From Alicyclobacillus mali (GTDB lineage: Bacteria > Bacillota > Bacilli > Alicyclobacillales > Alicyclobacillaceae): a DNA stretch of 64,000 nucleotides. The translations under genes were made by a program, and so were the position numbers. Of the stretch, positions 1-7,623 are shown piece by piece. The notes beneath the pieces were generated by a model. That model made no database searches. It worked only from the letters and a program-made list of their open reading frames with translations, and had not been told where the DNA came from. Location: the NCBI RefSeq assembly GCF_017329565.1, contig NZ_JAFMTT010000003.1; one strand, 5' to 3'. Every line of letters begins with the position of its first letter. The stretch's first letter is position 1.

Positions 1-99
1 TCCTACTTTTGGTGTTCGCCACACTTAGAGTAGACACGCACGGTGGCTTTCTCGTCAATTGGGACTGACGGATTTTACACCACTACTTGAGACTTTAAC
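1..99 (-). mobile_element. End of an IS256-family insertion sequence (partial)
   Basis: Bases 74-99 start TTTACACCAC and finish GACTTTAAC, the layout of an IS256-family terminal inverted repeat (IS256 itself ends TTTACACAAT...GACTTTATC). The element lies to the left and continues outside the window. The outer tip falls near base 99, exactly where the acyl-CoA dehydrogenase reading frame loses its family sequence. Reading leftward on the minus strand, the bases at the window edge (AAAAGTAGGA) resemble a ribosome binding site, so the transposase may begin just outside; this is inference. The family call rests on the terminus only, since no transposase is visible. Confidence 0.65.
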
Positions 100-539
100 G
101 AGAGGAGCGCTTCCTTCCACTCCGCGAATTCCGGCGCATACTTGTGAATCGCATACGCCACCTGGTTCGTGATGGTCAGGACGCAATACAGGCCGGGATC
201 GCCGATGAGGTAGCCGTACGCGAAATGGTGATGCCAGGAGTCGCCTTCGTAGGGCGGGCGGTTGATGAAGGCAAGCGCTTTCAGCAAGGCGAGGTGGGAG
301 GGGGAGAGGCGGGCGCGGTCGATCCGCTTGCCGTCGAGATTGTGCTGGACGAGGACGGGAGGGGCGTCGTGATCGACGTGATACACCGTCTCGTACACTT
401 CGCGGCCGGCGATGGCGCCGAAACGGGTGAGATCGGCCTCGTGCGCCTCGAACTGCGGCCAGAAGTGGCGCAGTATGTCCTGGAGCACAATATCCTGGGA
501 GAAGTGGTTGGTGCCGTAGGCGTACGACAGCGCGCGCAT
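75..539 (-). pseudogene. Acyl-CoA dehydrogenase, N-terminal fragment cut by an IS
   Basis: The reading frame opens with MRALSYAYGTNHFSQDIVLQ and carries about 145 residues resembling the N-terminal helical region of AidB-like/FadE-like acyl-CoA dehydrogenases, which are normally 550-600 residues long. FAD-binding and catalytic regions are absent. The last codons (SLKSQVVV) come from the inverted repeat of the adjacent insertion sequence, so the gene was interrupted after about codon 146. The ATG overlaps the stop of the upstream merR gene (TGATG), indicating translational coupling in a two-gene operon. The remainder may lie on the far side of the element, outside the window. The family call is from recognition of the N-terminal pattern and is moderately sure. 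Confidence 0.6.
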
Positions 540-955
540 CAATCGTCACACCCTTTCTGATGAGCCTGTCTCAACTTTTCGTCCAGCGCTTGTTGGAGGC
601 GGCTCCGCATCGCGACGAGCTCGTCGCGAAGGGCTTTCAGTTCGGAGATCTGAAGTTCCACTTGGCGCAGTTTTTCGTCGCCTCGCCGAATGACTTCGCG
701 CAGCTGCGTGATTTCGGTCGGATCGGCGTCGTACAGGTCCAGCATCTCGGCGATCTCGGGCAGGCTAAATCCCAGGCGGCGCCCGCGCAGGATGAGTTGC
801 AGGCGGACGCGATCCCGCTCGCTGTAGAGGCGCTTTGCGCCTCGGCGCACGGGATTCAGCAGGCCCACGTCCTCGTAGTGGCGCAGGGTGCGCGGCGTGA
901 TGTCGAACATGTCGGCGAGATCGCGAATGGTGTAGTAGTGGCGGCGCATGAGCAT
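539..955 (-). CDS. MerR-family regulator (LiuR-like)
   Basis: A 138-residue protein. The N-terminal winged helix spans about residues 5-75, with the family patterns YYTIRDLADMFDITPRTLRHYE and RLYSERDRVRLQLILRGRRLGFSL split over helix-turn-helix and wing. A long coiled-coil dimerisation helix follows (about 80-130). There are no metal-binding cysteines of the MerR/CueR kind, and the YDADP region resembles LiuR-type regulators of branched-chain and fatty acid catabolism (family knowledge). It is the first gene of an operon with the acyl-CoA dehydrogenase now broken by the insertion sequence, so it probably controlled that gene and itself. A promoter with a dyad in its spacer lies just upstream. 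Confidence 0.85.
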   Translation of the reverse strand: MLMRRHYYTIRDLADMFDITPRTLRHYEDVGLLNPVRRGAKRLYSERDRVRLQLILRGRRLGFSLPEIAEMLDLYDADPTEITQLREVIRRGDEKLRQVELQISELKALRDELVAMRSRLQQALDEKLRQAHQKGCDD

Positions 956-989
956 GCACCTCGCCGCGAGATGGCGCGAATTTGGGCTT

Positions 990-1018
990 AATATACTGAA
1001 AAATTACGTGAGCGTCAA
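990..1018 (-). promoter_or_regulatory. Promoter of merR with a dyad in the spacer
   Basis: On the minus strand TTGACG (1013-1018) and TATATT (990-995) are separated by 17 bases. Next to the -35 box, TTACGTGAGCGTCAA forms an imperfect dyad similar to LiuR-type operators (TTACGT-N-ACGTAA). MerR-family proteins usually bind between the two promoter elements, so autoregulation is likely (inference). Confidence 0.6.
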
Positions 1019-1048
1019 TGCACAACTTGTCATGATGTCATCATAATG

Positions 1049-1076
1049 TTGACAATTTTGATTGGTTTAATAAGAT
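1049..1076 (+). promoter_or_regulatory. Sigma-A-type promoter of the sulfate operon
   Basis: TTGACA (1049-1054) and TAAGAT (1071-1076) are 16 bases apart, a near-consensus housekeeping promoter. It faces away from the merR promoter and leads into the YezD-like gene and the sulfate transporter genes. Confidence 0.65.
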
Positions 1077-1129
1077 AAGACCATCACCAAATGCAACGCA
1101 TGAAACTTCAATCAGGGGGGAGTGGACGC

Positions 1130-1291
1130 ATGCCGGCGACTGTCAAGTTGGACATTCAGCATCCGCCCCAGTGGATGGAACACGTCCTTCGGGCACTGGA
1201 GGGCATGTCGCACGGGTCCGTCGAGATTGTCGTTCATCAAGGGCAGGTGGTCCAGATCAATCGCCTGGAGAAATGGAGGTTCTCATCGTAA
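1130..1291 (+). CDS. YezD-family small protein (DUF2292)
   Basis: A 53-residue protein with the family core IQHPPQWMEHVLRALEGMSH and VEIVVHQGQVVQINRLEK. The family is a short conserved protein of Firmicutes with no known biochemical role, often found beside sulfur-assimilation genes (family knowledge). The start at 1130 is chosen because GGGGGGAG at 1115-1122 gives a seven-base spacing; an ATG 39 bases upstream lacks a site. It is the first gene after the near-consensus promoter and precedes the sulfate ABC transporter, so a role in sulfur metabolism is likely but inferred. Confidence 0.7.
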   Translation: MPATVKLDIQHPPQWMEHVLRALEGMSHGSVEIVVHQGQVVQINRLEKWRFSS

Positions 1292-1356
1292 CCGCGAGGG
1301 ACGCGGAACATAAGCACCATGGATTCGCGTCTGGGTCCAGGGTCGACCAGTCATCT

Positions 1357-1395
1357 GGAGACTCGCACAGGGGAAGTTGTACCTGGCGGGTCTCC
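1357..1395 (+). promoter_or_regulatory. Leader hairpin before the sulfate-binding protein gene
   Basis: GGAGAC (1357-1362) pairs with GTCTCC (1390-1395), with an inner CAGG/CCTG pair, in the 130-base gap between the YezD-like gene and the binding-protein gene. No long T-run follows, so it may stabilise or modulate the downstream message rather than terminate. It does not match the SAM riboswitch pattern I know. Confidence 0.3.
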
Positions 1396-1422
1396 TTGAT
1401 GTTTTGGAGGTGGATGCAGCAC

Positions 1423-2490
1423 ATGAGAAAGCCGTGGCAGAAGGCGTTGGGTGTGAGCGCGATGGTGGGCGCCGTGCTGGGAGGTTTGGTCAGCGGATGC
1501 GGATCGCCCAATTCCTCGCAGGAGTCGAGCGCAGCGAGCGCGTCGGTCAAATCTGCGGACGTTAAGGGGAAGGTTGTCACGCTCTATTTCGGGTCCTACA
1601 GTGTCACACAGCAGATCTACGAGCAAAAGTTGTTTCCGATGTTTCAGAAGTATTGGAAGCAGAAGACGGGTCAAACGGTGCGGTTTCAAGCGTCTTTTGA
1701 TGCTTCTGGGGCCGAGGCGACGGCGATTGCAAACGGACTGCCGGTGGACGTGGCCGCACTTTCGCTGGAGTCCGACATTGACAAAATCCAAAAGGCCGGG
1801 CTCATCACGCACAATTGGAAGGACACGCCGACGCACGGGATGGTCACGGATTCCATTGTCGCGATTGCGGTGCGCAAGGGCAATCCGAAGCACATCGAGA
1901 CGTGGGCGGACCTCGCCAAGCCTGGCGTGATTGTGGACCTTCCGAATCCGGCGACATCGGGAGGAGCCAAATGGGATATCAACGCCATCTATTACGCCAC
2001 CCTGCGCCATGGTTCGGCCAGTGAAGCAAAGTCCCTGCTTGCCGCCATTGTGAAGAACGTGCAGGTGCTCGATAAGTCGGGAGAGGCCTCCATGACGACG
2101 TTCGTCAATGGCGTCGGCGACGCGTGCGTGAGCTATGAAAACGAGATTCTCGAAAAGAGCAATCATCTCAAGACGTTCGACGAAGTGATTCCTTCGTCCA
2201 CCATGCTCATCGAGAACCCCATTGCGCTGGTGGATAAAAATGCGGATGCGCACGGGGATCGCCAGGTGGCGCAGGCTTTCATCAACTGGCTCGAGGGGCC
2301 GGATGCGCAGCGCGTATTCATGCAGTACGGCTTCCGCCCAGTCAATCCTTCCTTGAAGGCCGAGGCGGAGAAGCAGTTCAAGACGCCTGCGGACCTCTTC
2401 ACAGCGGCGGACGTGGGAGGCTGGTCCAGCATCAACAAAACGCTCTATGGACAAAACGGCATTTGGAATCAAGTGTTGGAGGGGCGCTGA
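1423..2490 (+). CDS. Sulfate ABC transporter, substrate-binding lipoprotein
   Basis: A 355-residue extracytoplasmic protein. It begins MRKPWQKALG with a hydrophobic stretch and a lipobox LVSGC (Cys about residue 25), so it is probably a lipoprotein. The body matches the Sbp/CysP sulfate-binding family: YFGSYSVTQQIYE near the start, LPVDVAALSLESDID, VRKGNPKHIETWADLAKPGV and LPNPATSGGAKW, the last being the oxyanion-binding region. ATG 1423 is preferred because GGAGGTGG lies nine bases upstream; ATG 1414 is too close to that site. It is followed by two permease genes and an ATPase with overlapping ends. Thiosulfate or other oxyanions are possible alternative substrates. Confidence 0.85.
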   Translation: MRKPWQKALGVSAMVGAVLGGLVSGCGSPNSSQESSAASASVKSADVKGKVVTLYFGSYSVTQQIYEQKLFPMFQKYWKQKTGQTVRFQASFDASGAEATAIANGLPVDVAALSLESDIDKIQKAGLITHNWKDTPTHGMVTDSIVAIAVRKGNPKHIETWADLAKPGVIVDLPNPATSGGAKWDINAIYYATLRHGSASEAKSLLAAIVKNVQVLDKSGEASMTTFVNGVGDACVSYENEILEKSNHLKTFDEVIPSSTMLIENPIALVDKNADAHGDRQVAQAFINWLEGPDAQRVFMQYGFRPVNPSLKAEAEKQFKTPADLFTAADVGGWSSINKTLYGQNGIWNQVLEGR

Positions 2491-3332
2491 TGCGTTTCGG
2501 GCGAATGGCGCTTGATTCCCTCATTTCGGGCGCGCTCATCCTCATCTTCGTCCTGCCGCTTGGCGCAGTGATTCAACAGGCGTTTTCCGGTGGCTGGTCT
2601 TCCTTCGTGCAGGCCGTGATGAGTCCAATCGCGATTCGGGCGTTTGAACTCACCCTGGCGATCTCGTTCGTCACGGCGATCCTCAACACGGCGATGGGGC
2701 TTCTCATCGCCGTCGTTTTGGAACGGTGGCGGCCAGTAGGTTCGGGCGCGCTGGACGCCGTGATCGATTTGCCGCTCGCCATCCCCACCACCGTATCGGG
2801 ACTCATGCTCGTCCTTCTATACGGGCCGGTATCGCCCGTGGGCAGGTGGCTCACCGAACACGGGGTTGCGGTGGTCTACACGCGGCTTGGGATCCTCTTT
2901 GCCCTCCTGTTTGTCACGGTGCCGTACGCCGTTCGAGCTTTGCAGCCCGCCATTCAGGCGCTGGATGTGCGTCAGGAAGAAGCGGCTTGGGTTCTCGGCG
3001 CGTCTGGACGTCGGGTTTGGCTGAAGGTCATCGTCCCGGCGCTTCGCCATGCGCTTGGCAGTGCGCTGATCCTCACCTTCACACGCGCCATGATTGAATT
3101 TGGGTCGGTGGTCATCGTGTCGGGCAACAAGCCCATGCAAACCGAGGTGGCGTCGGTGTACATTTATGGACTCCTCGAGAACTACGACCAGCGTGGTGCG
3201 GCCGCCGCAGCGGTGATTCTCATGTTCTTGTGTGCCCTCGCCTTTGTCCTTGAGGCCCGCCTTCTGGCACTTCTCGGGAGACGAAGGGCCGTGCGATGGG
3301 CTGCAGCTGAGGGAGGGACCCGTCATGTCTAA
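2490..3332 (+). CDS. cysT: Sulfate ABC transporter permease CysT-type
   Basis: A 280-residue integral membrane protein with about six transmembrane segments. It carries the ATPase-coupling EAA loop, seen as EEAAWVLGASGRRVWLKVIV near residues 175-195. The ATG at 2490 overlaps the stop of the binding-protein gene (TGATG), so translation is coupled. It pairs with the next gene to form the heterodimeric channel. The end overlaps the start of the second permease by eight bases. Family assignment rests on the EAA loop and the CysP-CysT-CysW-CysA gene order. Confidence 0.85.
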   Translation: MRFGRMALDSLISGALILIFVLPLGAVIQQAFSGGWSSFVQAVMSPIAIRAFELTLAISFVTAILNTAMGLLIAVVLERWRPVGSGALDAVIDLPLAIPTTVSGLMLVLLYGPVSPVGRWLTEHGVAVVYTRLGILFALLFVTVPYAVRALQPAIQALDVRQEEAAWVLGASGRRVWLKVIVPALRHALGSALILTFTRAMIEFGSVVIVSGNKPMQTEVASVYIYGLLENYDQRGAAAAAVILMFLCALAFVLEARLLALLGRRRAVRWAAAEGGTRHV

Positions 3333-4134
3333 GGTTTGGACGGTTGTCGGGACTTCGATAGCGTATGTGTGGCTGTTGCTCCTGGTGGGGGTTCCGTTCG
3401 CCGCGGTCCTCGTAGGCGCCTTGGCCGGAGGCTGGGGCCCATTTTGGCAGAGCGTGACCTCGCAGGAGGCGCTCTTCGCGCTTCGTATGACGGGTGAAAT
3501 CACCGGGGTGACTCTGCTCGTCAACCTGGTGCTCGGCCTTCCCATGGCGTTTTGGATTGCCAGACGCGCACCAGGTTGGCGGATGGTGCAGTGGCTGGTG
3601 GAACTGCCGTTGTCCGTATCTCCGGTGGTCGCGGGGTTGGCACTCATCGTCGTGTATGGGCCGAACGCGTTCATCGGGGCATTCCTGTTGCACATCCATG
3701 TGAAGGTTGCATTCGCCTTTCCGGGTATGGTGCTCGCGACCATCTTCGTGACGCTTCCCTTCATCGTGCATGAAACCGTGCCAGCCATTCGCGCCATCGG
3801 CGACACGCAAGAACAGGCTGCGTACGTGCTCGGCGCATCGCCGTGGCGGACGTTGTGGCGCGTGTGGCTGCCCCAATTGAAGTGGAGCATTTTGTACGGA
3901 TTGGCCCTCACCACGGCCCGTTCATTGGGTGAATTTGGGGCGGTGCTCGTGGTGTCTGGCAGCATCGTCATGGTGACCGAGACCGCGACGCTGTTCGTGT
4001 ATCAGGCCTCCGTCAACAACGAAATGCAGGCTGCCTATGCGGTGTCCGCCCTTTTGGCGCTGGCCTCGTTTGCACTCATCCTGCTGTTGCAATTCCTGAA
4101 GCGTGCAGGGGGGAGGAACCTGCGTGACCATTGA
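3325..4134 (+). CDS. cysW: Sulfate ABC transporter permease CysW-type
   Basis: A 269-residue membrane protein with about six transmembrane segments and an EAA loop seen as EQAAYVLGASPWRTLWRVWL. The start MSKVWTVVGT at 3325 lies inside the previous gene and follows GAGGGAGGG; longer upstream readings lack family sequence. Near the C terminus, SLGEFGAVLVVSGSIVMVTE is typical of CysW/ModB permeases. It forms the import channel with the CysT-type partner and receives energy from the ATPase encoded next, whose start overlaps this stop. Confidence 0.85.
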   Translation: MSKVWTVVGTSIAYVWLLLLVGVPFAAVLVGALAGGWGPFWQSVTSQEALFALRMTGEITGVTLLVNLVLGLPMAFWIARRAPGWRMVQWLVELPLSVSPVVAGLALIVVYGPNAFIGAFLLHIHVKVAFAFPGMVLATIFVTLPFIVHETVPAIRAIGDTQEQAAYVLGASPWRTLWRVWLPQLKWSILYGLALTTARSLGEFGAVLVVSGSIVMVTETATLFVYQASVNNEMQAAYAVSALLALASFALILLLQFLKRAGGRNLRDH

Positions 4135-5155
4135 GTTCGTCGGCGTTGAAAATATCTACCCAGGCGGCGCGCGATCCGTCCGAGGGGTCTCCTTCCAAAT
4201 TCGCGAGGGAGAGATGGTGGGACTGCTGGGTCCGAGCGGAAGCGGAAAGACCACCATCCTGCGCATCATCGCGGGACTCGAACGTCCAACCAAGGGCGAT
4301 GTGTGGATTGGAGGCAAGCGGGTCACGGATCTGCCTCCTCAAAAGCGAAATGTGGGGCTCGTGTTTCAGAACTACGCGCTGTTTCAGCACATGACTGTTT
4401 ATGACAACGTATCCTTTGGCCTCAGGGAAAAACGGGTTCCGAAGGACGAGATGGACGCGCGCGTGAGGGAACTCCTGCGGTTCATGCGGCTGGAGTCGTA
4501 TGCGAATCGCTTTCCGCACGAGCTTTCGGGAGGGCAGCAGCAGCGCGTGGCCTTGGCGCGCGCATTGGCTCCTCGCCCGCAGGTGCTCCTCTTTGACGAA
4601 CCCTTCGCCGCCATTGACACCCAGATTCGGCGTGAACTGAGGACGTTTGTGCGCCAGGTCCACGATGAAATGGGCGTGACGAGCGTGTTTGTCACCCACG
4701 ATCAGGAGGAGGCGCTGGAAGTGGCGGATCGGGTGCTCGTCCTGCACGAGGGGAACGTCGAACAGTTCGGGACGCCGGAAGAGGTTTATGAAAAGCCTGG
4801 GACGCTTTTCGTGGCCTCCTTTATCGGGGAATCCAACGTGTGGACGCGCGCCGTGCAAAACGGCCGAATCGAGGTGGCGGGCGCGGCTCTGCCCGTCGAT
4901 CCCGCCGTGTCTGATGGTTCGGAGGTGGCCGTGGTGGTGCGCCCCAAGGATGTCGAGCTTCAGCCTGCGAGCGAACGCGAAGCGCACGCGCAGGTGGTGC
5001 GATCCGCCTTCAAAGGCTCGTACAGCGCGTGCTGGATTCGCACGAAGGATGGCGAAGTGTGGGAGGTTCACGTCCCGAGTGCGGATCGCCATCGCTGGTC
5101 CCCGGGCGCGTGGGTGCACATGAACGTGACGAGGTGGTTTATCTTTCCGCGCTGA
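4124..5155 (+). CDS. cysA: Sulfate ABC transporter ATPase CysA-type
   Basis: A 343-residue ATPase. Walker A is GPSGSGKT, the Q-loop is VFQNYALF, the ABC signature is LSGGQQQR, Walker B is LLFDEP and the switch histidine is in VTHDQEEA. After about residue 235 comes a TOBE-like regulatory domain, as in CysA/PotA importers. GTG 4124 (VTIEFVG) is chosen because GGGGGGAGG lies just upstream and it overlaps the cysW stop; an earlier ATG gives an unnatural N terminus. It completes the importer. A short hairpin at 5200-5218 separates it from the convergent folD-like gene. Confidence 0.88.
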   Translation: MTIEFVGVENIYPGGARSVRGVSFQIREGEMVGLLGPSGSGKTTILRIIAGLERPTKGDVWIGGKRVTDLPPQKRNVGLVFQNYALFQHMTVYDNVSFGLREKRVPKDEMDARVRELLRFMRLESYANRFPHELSGGQQQRVALARALAPRPQVLLFDEPFAAIDTQIRRELRTFVRQVHDEMGVTSVFVTHDQEEALEVADRVLVLHEGNVEQFGTPEEVYEKPGTLFVASFIGESNVWTRAVQNGRIEVAGAALPVDPAVSDGSEVAVVVRPKDVELQPASEREAHAQVVRSAFKGSYSACWIRTKDGEVWEVHVPSADRHRWSPGAWVHMNVTRWFIFPR

Positions 5156-5199
5156 GTTTCCAGGCTTCCAAGTGTCAGGCGAGATAGGCAGGTCGCTCT

Positions 5200-5218
5200 C
5201 AGGGCCGCGTTGGCCCTG
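5200..5218. terminator. Hairpin between convergent cysA and folD-like genes
   Basis: CAGGGCC and GGCCCTG form a seven-base-pair stem with a five-base loop. No T-run follows on either strand, so it is at best a weak bidirectional terminator. Confidence 0.35.
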
Positions 5219-5236
5219 CACCTGGCACCGAGGCGA

Positions 5237-6094
5237 TTACACCATGCCTGCGGCTTCCTGGAGCTCCATGGCGTGCATGAGATTGGCGAAGATTTGCACC
5301 GTGGTGACGGCGCCCACGCCGCCGGGCGTTGGCGTATAGGCCTTCGTCTTCGCCGCGGCTTCCGGCGCGAGATCGCCCTGCACGTCTCCGTTTTCCCCCT
5401 GCGAGATGCCCACATCGACGACGGTCAGGCCCTCGTGTACCATGTCAGGGCCGAGCAGGCCGCCTTTTCCGACTGCGACGATGGCAATTTCGCTGTCGCG
5501 CAAATGGGCGCGGACATCGCGCGTGTGCTCGTGGCAAGCGGCCACGGTCGCGCCTTCGGCGATGAGCAGGTGCAGGAGCGGCATGCCGACGGTCTGACCG
5601 CAGCCGACGAGCGTGACGTCGGCACCCTTGAGCTCGTAGCCATAGTGTTTGAGCAGGCGGATGCACGCGAGCGGCGTCGCGGGGTAGAGTGCGGCTTCCG
5701 GTGTCGGCTTGGCGAACGAGTGGCACGGCGACAGCCCGTCCACATCCTTCAAGGCGTGAATTGCGCCCACGACGCGCTGCACGTCGACCGAAGGCGCGAG
5801 CGGCATCTCAATCATGATGCCGTGGACGGACGGATCGTCGTTCAGCGCCTGAATTTCGCGCACAATCGCCTCCGTCTCGCTCTGTTGCGGCAGCTCCATG
5901 ACGTCGCACTGGATGCCGAGCCGCTCCGCGATGCGCTTCTTTTGGTTGGCGTACACGCTCGCAGCGTGATCGTCATTGGCGAGCAGGGTGACGAGTTTCG
6001 GCTGCACGCCGCGCGACTTCCAGGTCTCCACGGTCTTCCTCACATCGTGGGACAACGCTTTGGCGACGGGACGGCCAAGCAACGGTTTCGGCAT
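5237..6094 (-). CDS. folD: FolD-like methylene-THF dehydrogenase/cyclohydrolase, divergent
   Basis: A 285-residue cytoplasmic protein, the usual FolD length, interconverting methylene-, methenyl- and formyl-tetrahydrofolate in characterised members. Kept features are the Tyr/Lys region YANQKK (about 48-53), KDVDG (116-120) and TPTPGGVG (254-261). Several signatures differ. The family QLPLP motif is EMPLA here, replacing the glutamine important for cyclohydrolase chemistry. The nucleotide-binding GRSxIVGxP motif reads GCGQTVGMP, and PCTPxG reads ATPLAC. ATG 6094 has AGGAGGTTG eight bases upstream. Enzyme activity, cofactor preference and whether another FolD exists in the genome cannot be judged here. 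Confidence 0.75.
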   Translation of the reverse strand: MPKPLLGRPVAKALSHDVRKTVETWKSRGVQPKLVTLLANDDHAASVYANQKKRIAERLGIQCDVMELPQQSETEAIVREIQALNDDPSVHGIMIEMPLAPSVDVQRVVGAIHALKDVDGLSPCHSFAKPTPEAALYPATPLACIRLLKHYGYELKGADVTLVGCGQTVGMPLLHLLIAEGATVAACHEHTRDVRAHLRDSEIAIVAVGKGGLLGPDMVHEGLTVVDVGISQGENGDVQGDLAPEAAAKTKAYTPTPGGVGAVTTVQIFANLMHAMELQEAAGMV

Positions 6095-6172
6095 GGCGGA
6101 CAACCTCCTGGGATTAGAATGGGTCACGAGCGGGTCGTTTAGCCGGCGTTGGCCTCTCGTGAAAATGCAAAC

Positions 6173-6203
6173 GACCGCCTGGGTGCGTCGGGCCCAGGCG
6201 GTC
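6173..6203 (-). terminator. Strong hairpin upstream of folD-like gene
   Basis: GACCGCCTGGG (6173-6183) pairs with CCCAGGCGGTC (6193-6203). On the minus strand it is followed by GTTTGCATTTTC, so it may end transcription coming from the right or act in the folD-like leader. The 6095-6340 stretch shows no convincing gene on either strand. Confidence 0.4.
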
Positions 6204-6340
6204 GGCAGATATCGCTGTGCTCCCTCGTGGTACTCCACGCTAAGCCGCCAGTCGCACAGCGGAACGTCTTCGATTGTGAAGGCATAGCAAAAGAACCCAC
6301 GGCTTCGAAAGGTTCCACTGAAAATATAGCAAGCTGGAAC

Positions 6341-7489
6341 ACGGCGCGCAAGGGCGCGGGCTTCTTGATTACGTTGACCTCCATCCCGCGGGTCGTCGGT
6401 TCCGCGTCGTCCGCGTGGTGGAACAAGCGCAGTCCTGCCGTGGCCGTGATGCGCCGCGCTTCTTCGGTGGCTGCCCTCATGGCTGCCGGCGTCGCCTTGG
6501 CCGTCTCGTTTCCACGCACGGACCTTTGGATCATGATGCCTTTCATCATCGTAATGGCGTTCACGGAGGGCGTGTATTTCCCCGCCGTGGGTACGGCGGT
6601 TCGTCAACTTCTTCCTGAGGAGTCCTGGCAGCAGGCCAACGCGCTGATCCAGGGAACAAACCAGGTGGGGCGCATGGTCGCGAGTTTTGTGTTGGCACCG
6701 GTCGTCACTAAGGTCGCCTATTGGGCATCGTGCGCGATCGTCGCCGCGCTGTATCTGTTCACGAGCCTGGTTCTTCCCACATCCCGGCCTCGTCCGGCTA
6801 CGGACGGAGCGCAAGTGGAGCCCTCGCCGAGTGAGGGCGGGGCCGACGAGTCGGAGAGCGAACCCACCTTGGATGCGAAATCACGAAGCTTCTGGAGAAA
6901 TCCGGCGTTTCTCATACTTCTCGGTCTTACACTCGGCATCAACCTGGGCTACCTCGGTCCGACCGCCGTCGGCATCCCTCTGTTTGTCTCTTCCGCATTG
7001 CATGGCAATGCTTCCATCTACGCGTTGATGGTCGGGTGTGAGGCGGCCGGATCGCTCGCGGGCATGTTGCTGTTGACGTTCACAAGCAGATTTCGCGTGT
7101 CGGTGCATCTGTTGTTGGGCGGCCTGTACGTGGGCACGTTGTTTTGGCTCCTCATTCCGCTCTATCCGCACGTCGCATGGTGTGCTTGTCTGATGGCCCT
7201 CAGCATGGCGGCCTTCGTCTGGGTCAACATTCAGTCCATCTCGCTCATCCAGATTTGGTTTCGCGGGTCTTCGCTCGCGTCCGTGATGTCCATTTTATGG
7301 ACCGCCGCCATCGTGCTCGGGCCCGTTTCATACGCGGTCGATGGGGCACTCCTGAAGTGGCTATCCATCCAGGTGCTGTTCATCGCATCCGCTTGCCTCA
7401 TTGCATTCGTGGTGACGGCGGCGCTGATCTGCATTCTGGTGAGGCCGACGTGGATCCCTCAGCAGGCAAAGGCGTCCGAGGTGGCATGA
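6341..7489 (+). pseudogene. MFS transporter lacking its N terminus
   Basis: The frame shows about nine or ten hydrophobic segments and MFS-3-like sequence, but family-like sequence begins abruptly around GAGFLITLTSIP (about 6350), at the second or third helix of a normal 400-residue transporter. Upstream codons in the frame look random and lack a ribosome binding site. Later helices and the central cytoplasmic loop (rich in Ser, Glu and Asp) are intact to the stop. A deletion of the 5' end is the simplest explanation. An internal ATG at 6449 could give a shorter product. The substrate is unknown. Confidence 0.55.
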
Positions 7490-7551
7490 GGAGGCGCGCC
7501 GGATAGCGTAGCGGTGTGCTTGCGGGGAACGTGGTTGATGCAGATGGCACT

Positions 7552-7581
7552 GCCCCGGTCGTGTTGCAGATCGACCGGGGC
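7552..7581. terminator. Hairpin between convergent MFS remnant and peptidase genes
   Basis: GCCCCGGTCG (7552-7561) pairs perfectly with CGACCGGGGC (7572-7581), with a ten-base loop. It sits in the gap between two converging genes. There is no T-run on either side. Confidence 0.4.
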
Positions 7582-7623
7582 GCGACATGCTTGTCGGAGC
7601 CGAATCTCATCTCGACGAGGCCG

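Noticed and set aside
55..549. Arginine/proline-rich 164-residue minus-strand frame
   Set aside because: It is the shadow of the dehydrogenase fragment in another frame, with high-GC composition and no family pattern.
1292..1422. Possible SAM or cysteine riboswitch ahead of the sulfate genes
   Set aside because: Only one simple stem was found; none of the conserved SAM-riboswitch core features were seen.
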